DNA from: Flavobacteriales bacterium
GTDB lineage: Bacteria > Bacteroidota > Bacteroidia > Flavobacteriales_D > Crocinitomicaceae
Direction of reading: 5' to 3'
Length of the DNA: 7,085 bases
Assembly: GCA_947462695.1 (NCBI GenBank)
Contig: CANHQC010000105.1
Location: 1-7,085 of the forward strand
Numbering within the stretch: position 1 is the stretch's first letter; each line of letters starts with the position of its first letter. The position numbers and the translations under genes are program-made. Shown here piece by piece: positions 6,091 to 7,085 of the stretch. Below the pieces are notes generated by a model. That model worked only from the letters and a program-made list of their open reading frames with translations. It made no database searches and was not told the origin of the DNA.

Positions 6091-7085
6091 TTATTTTTCC
6101 AGCTGTAACTTCAGCGAATTTGAGTATATTTCTTTCACTTCTTGGACAAATCCATAGTGCTCATCATCAACCATCAATTTTCCTTTTGTAACGTGCCCAA
6201 GCAAAGTGAACGGCACACCTGAATCCATCATGAATTCAATAAATGCCTCCTCTTGATCTTCATTCACAGAAACAACCACTCTTCCTTGTCCTTCTCCAAA
6301 AAGAAAGGCGTCTTCACGAATTTCAGAATCTGTAACGATATCAAAACCTAACTCACGCGGCATTGACATCTCAACCAACGCAACAAATAACCCACCGTCT
6401 GATACGTCATGTGCCGCATTGACCAGTTCGTTTTGAATCAATCCTTTAACCATGTGTTGAACGGCATATTCTTTATCTAAATCAAAATAGGGTGCCGAAG
6501 ATGCTTTAATACCATGGTAAGTCGCAAGGTATTCAGATGATGAAATATCGTTTACTGACTCACCTAAAACAAATATCAAATCCCCTTTTTGCTTGAAATC
6601 CAACGTCATCAACCTGTCCTTATCCTCCAAAATACCGATCATACCGATTGTTGGAGTGGGAAAAACAGGAACTTCCACCCCATTGGTTACGGTCTGGTTA
6701 TAAAATGACACATTCCCACCTGTTACAGGTGTTTCAAATTTTATACACGCTGCAGACATACCTTTAATTGCACCAACAAACTGCCAGTACGATTCAGGAT
6801 TGTATGGATTTCCAAAATTCAAACAGTTGGTTATTGCACTCGGTTCTCCACCTGCACAAACGATATTTCGCGCTGCTTCAGACACCGCAATCATCGTCCC
6901 GACTTCTGGATCAGCATGCACATAACGTGAATTACAATCAACTGTCATAGCAAGCGCTTTATTTGTCCCTTTGATGTTAACCACACCCGCATCTGCTGGA
7001 CGGTTAGTTGTCATTGTTCGGGTACCAACCATTGAATCGTACTGTTCGTAAATCCAACGTTTTGAAGCGATATTTGGGTAGGAAA
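6091..7085 (-). CDS. purL: Phosphoribosylformylglycinamidine synthase subunit II (PurL), C-terminal part (5' end cut by window edge)
   Basis: PurL catalyses the ATP- and glutamine-dependent conversion of FGAR to FGAM, step four of purine synthesis, in the cytoplasm. 330 residues before the stop are visible, and the frame runs open to the window edge, with readable codons from 7083 (SYPNIASKRWIYEQYDS) upstream of the internal Met at 7032, which is therefore not the start. Family motifs, numbered in the visible fragment, are YVHADPEVGTMIAVSEAARNI (55-75), NCLNFGNP (86-93), ETPVTGGNVSFYNQ (117-130) and HDVSDGG (225-231). The protein ends at LKLQLEK with no glutaminase domain, so this is the short PurL that needs separate PurS and PurQ subunits, rather than the roughly 1,200-1,300-residue fused type. 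About 400 N-terminal residues should lie outside the window, if it has the roughly 740-residue length of many short PurL proteins. Its stop is four bases before the DUF4290 gene, so it heads or belongs to the five-gene run. Confidence 0.95.
   Translation of the reverse strand, partial: SYPNIASKRWIYEQYDSMVGTRTMTTNRPADAGVVNIKGTNKALAMTVDCNSRYVHADPEVGTMIAVSEAARNIVCAGGEPSAITNCLNFGNPYNPESYWQFVGAIKGMSAACIKFETPVTGGNVSFYNQTVTNGVEVPVFPTPTIGMIGILEDKDRLMTLDFKQKGDLIFVLGESVNDISSSEYLATYHGIKASSAPYFDLDKEYAVQHMVKGLIQNELVNAAHDVSDGGLFVALVEMSMPRELGFDIVTDSEIREDAFLFGEGQGRVVVSVNEDQEEAFIEFMMDSGVPFTLLGHVTKGKLMVDDEHYGFVQEVKEIYSNSLKLQLEK

Noticed and set aside
6091..7032. A complete 313-codon gene starting at the Met at 7032.
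   Set aside because: The frame stays open to the window edge and the upstream residues (NIASKRWIYEQYDS) are typical PurL sequence, so this Met is internal.

Overview
The window looks like chromosomal DNA from a Bacteroidetes bacterium, most likely a Flavobacteriales member; a Crocinitomicaceae/Fluviicola-like source is only a guess. The signs are moderate AT-richness, no recognisable Shine-Dalgarno sequence before any start, a TAnnTTTG-type promoter element before the dus gene, a DUF4290-family gene (a family I know only from Bacteroidetes), and a MurA with the Asp form of the active-site loop. All seven recognisable genes lie on the minus strand, so transcription runs from high to low coordinates. 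No RNA gene, mobile element, CRISPR array or phage feature was seen, and there is no gene-free stretch longer than about 125 bases.

Right part (7085 down to 3048): a very compact run of five genes in the order purL (5' end outside the window), DUF4290 gene, murA, a tlpA-like thioredoxin gene and a phnA-like zinc-ribbon gene. The spacings are 4, 3 and 1 bases and then a 1-base overlap (TAGTG), so it is almost certainly one operon with translational coupling. It joins the fourth step of purine synthesis, the first committed step of peptidoglycan synthesis, an exported or membrane-anchored thiol-disulfide protein, and two proteins of unclear role. The MurA carries Asp at the position of the fosfomycin-reactive Cys115 of E. 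coli.

Middle (3047 to 1922): a 124-base spacer with a good Bacteroidetes-type -7 element only 4 bases before the ATG, then a dusB-type tRNA-dihydrouridine synthase gene, whose mRNA is probably leaderless or nearly so.

Left part (1921 to 1): a 116-base spacer with a near-perfect 38-base palindrome, then paaZ, the bifunctional ring-opening enzyme of aerobic phenylacetate catabolism, cut off by the left edge inside its MaoC-like hydratase domain. Further paa genes are likely to lie to the left of the window.

Overall this is mostly housekeeping DNA. I see no convincing new multi-gene system. The points most worth a second look are the 38-base palindrome, the conserved-looking but uncharacterised DUF4290 gene joined in frame to murA across a single stop, and the Asp-type MurA.
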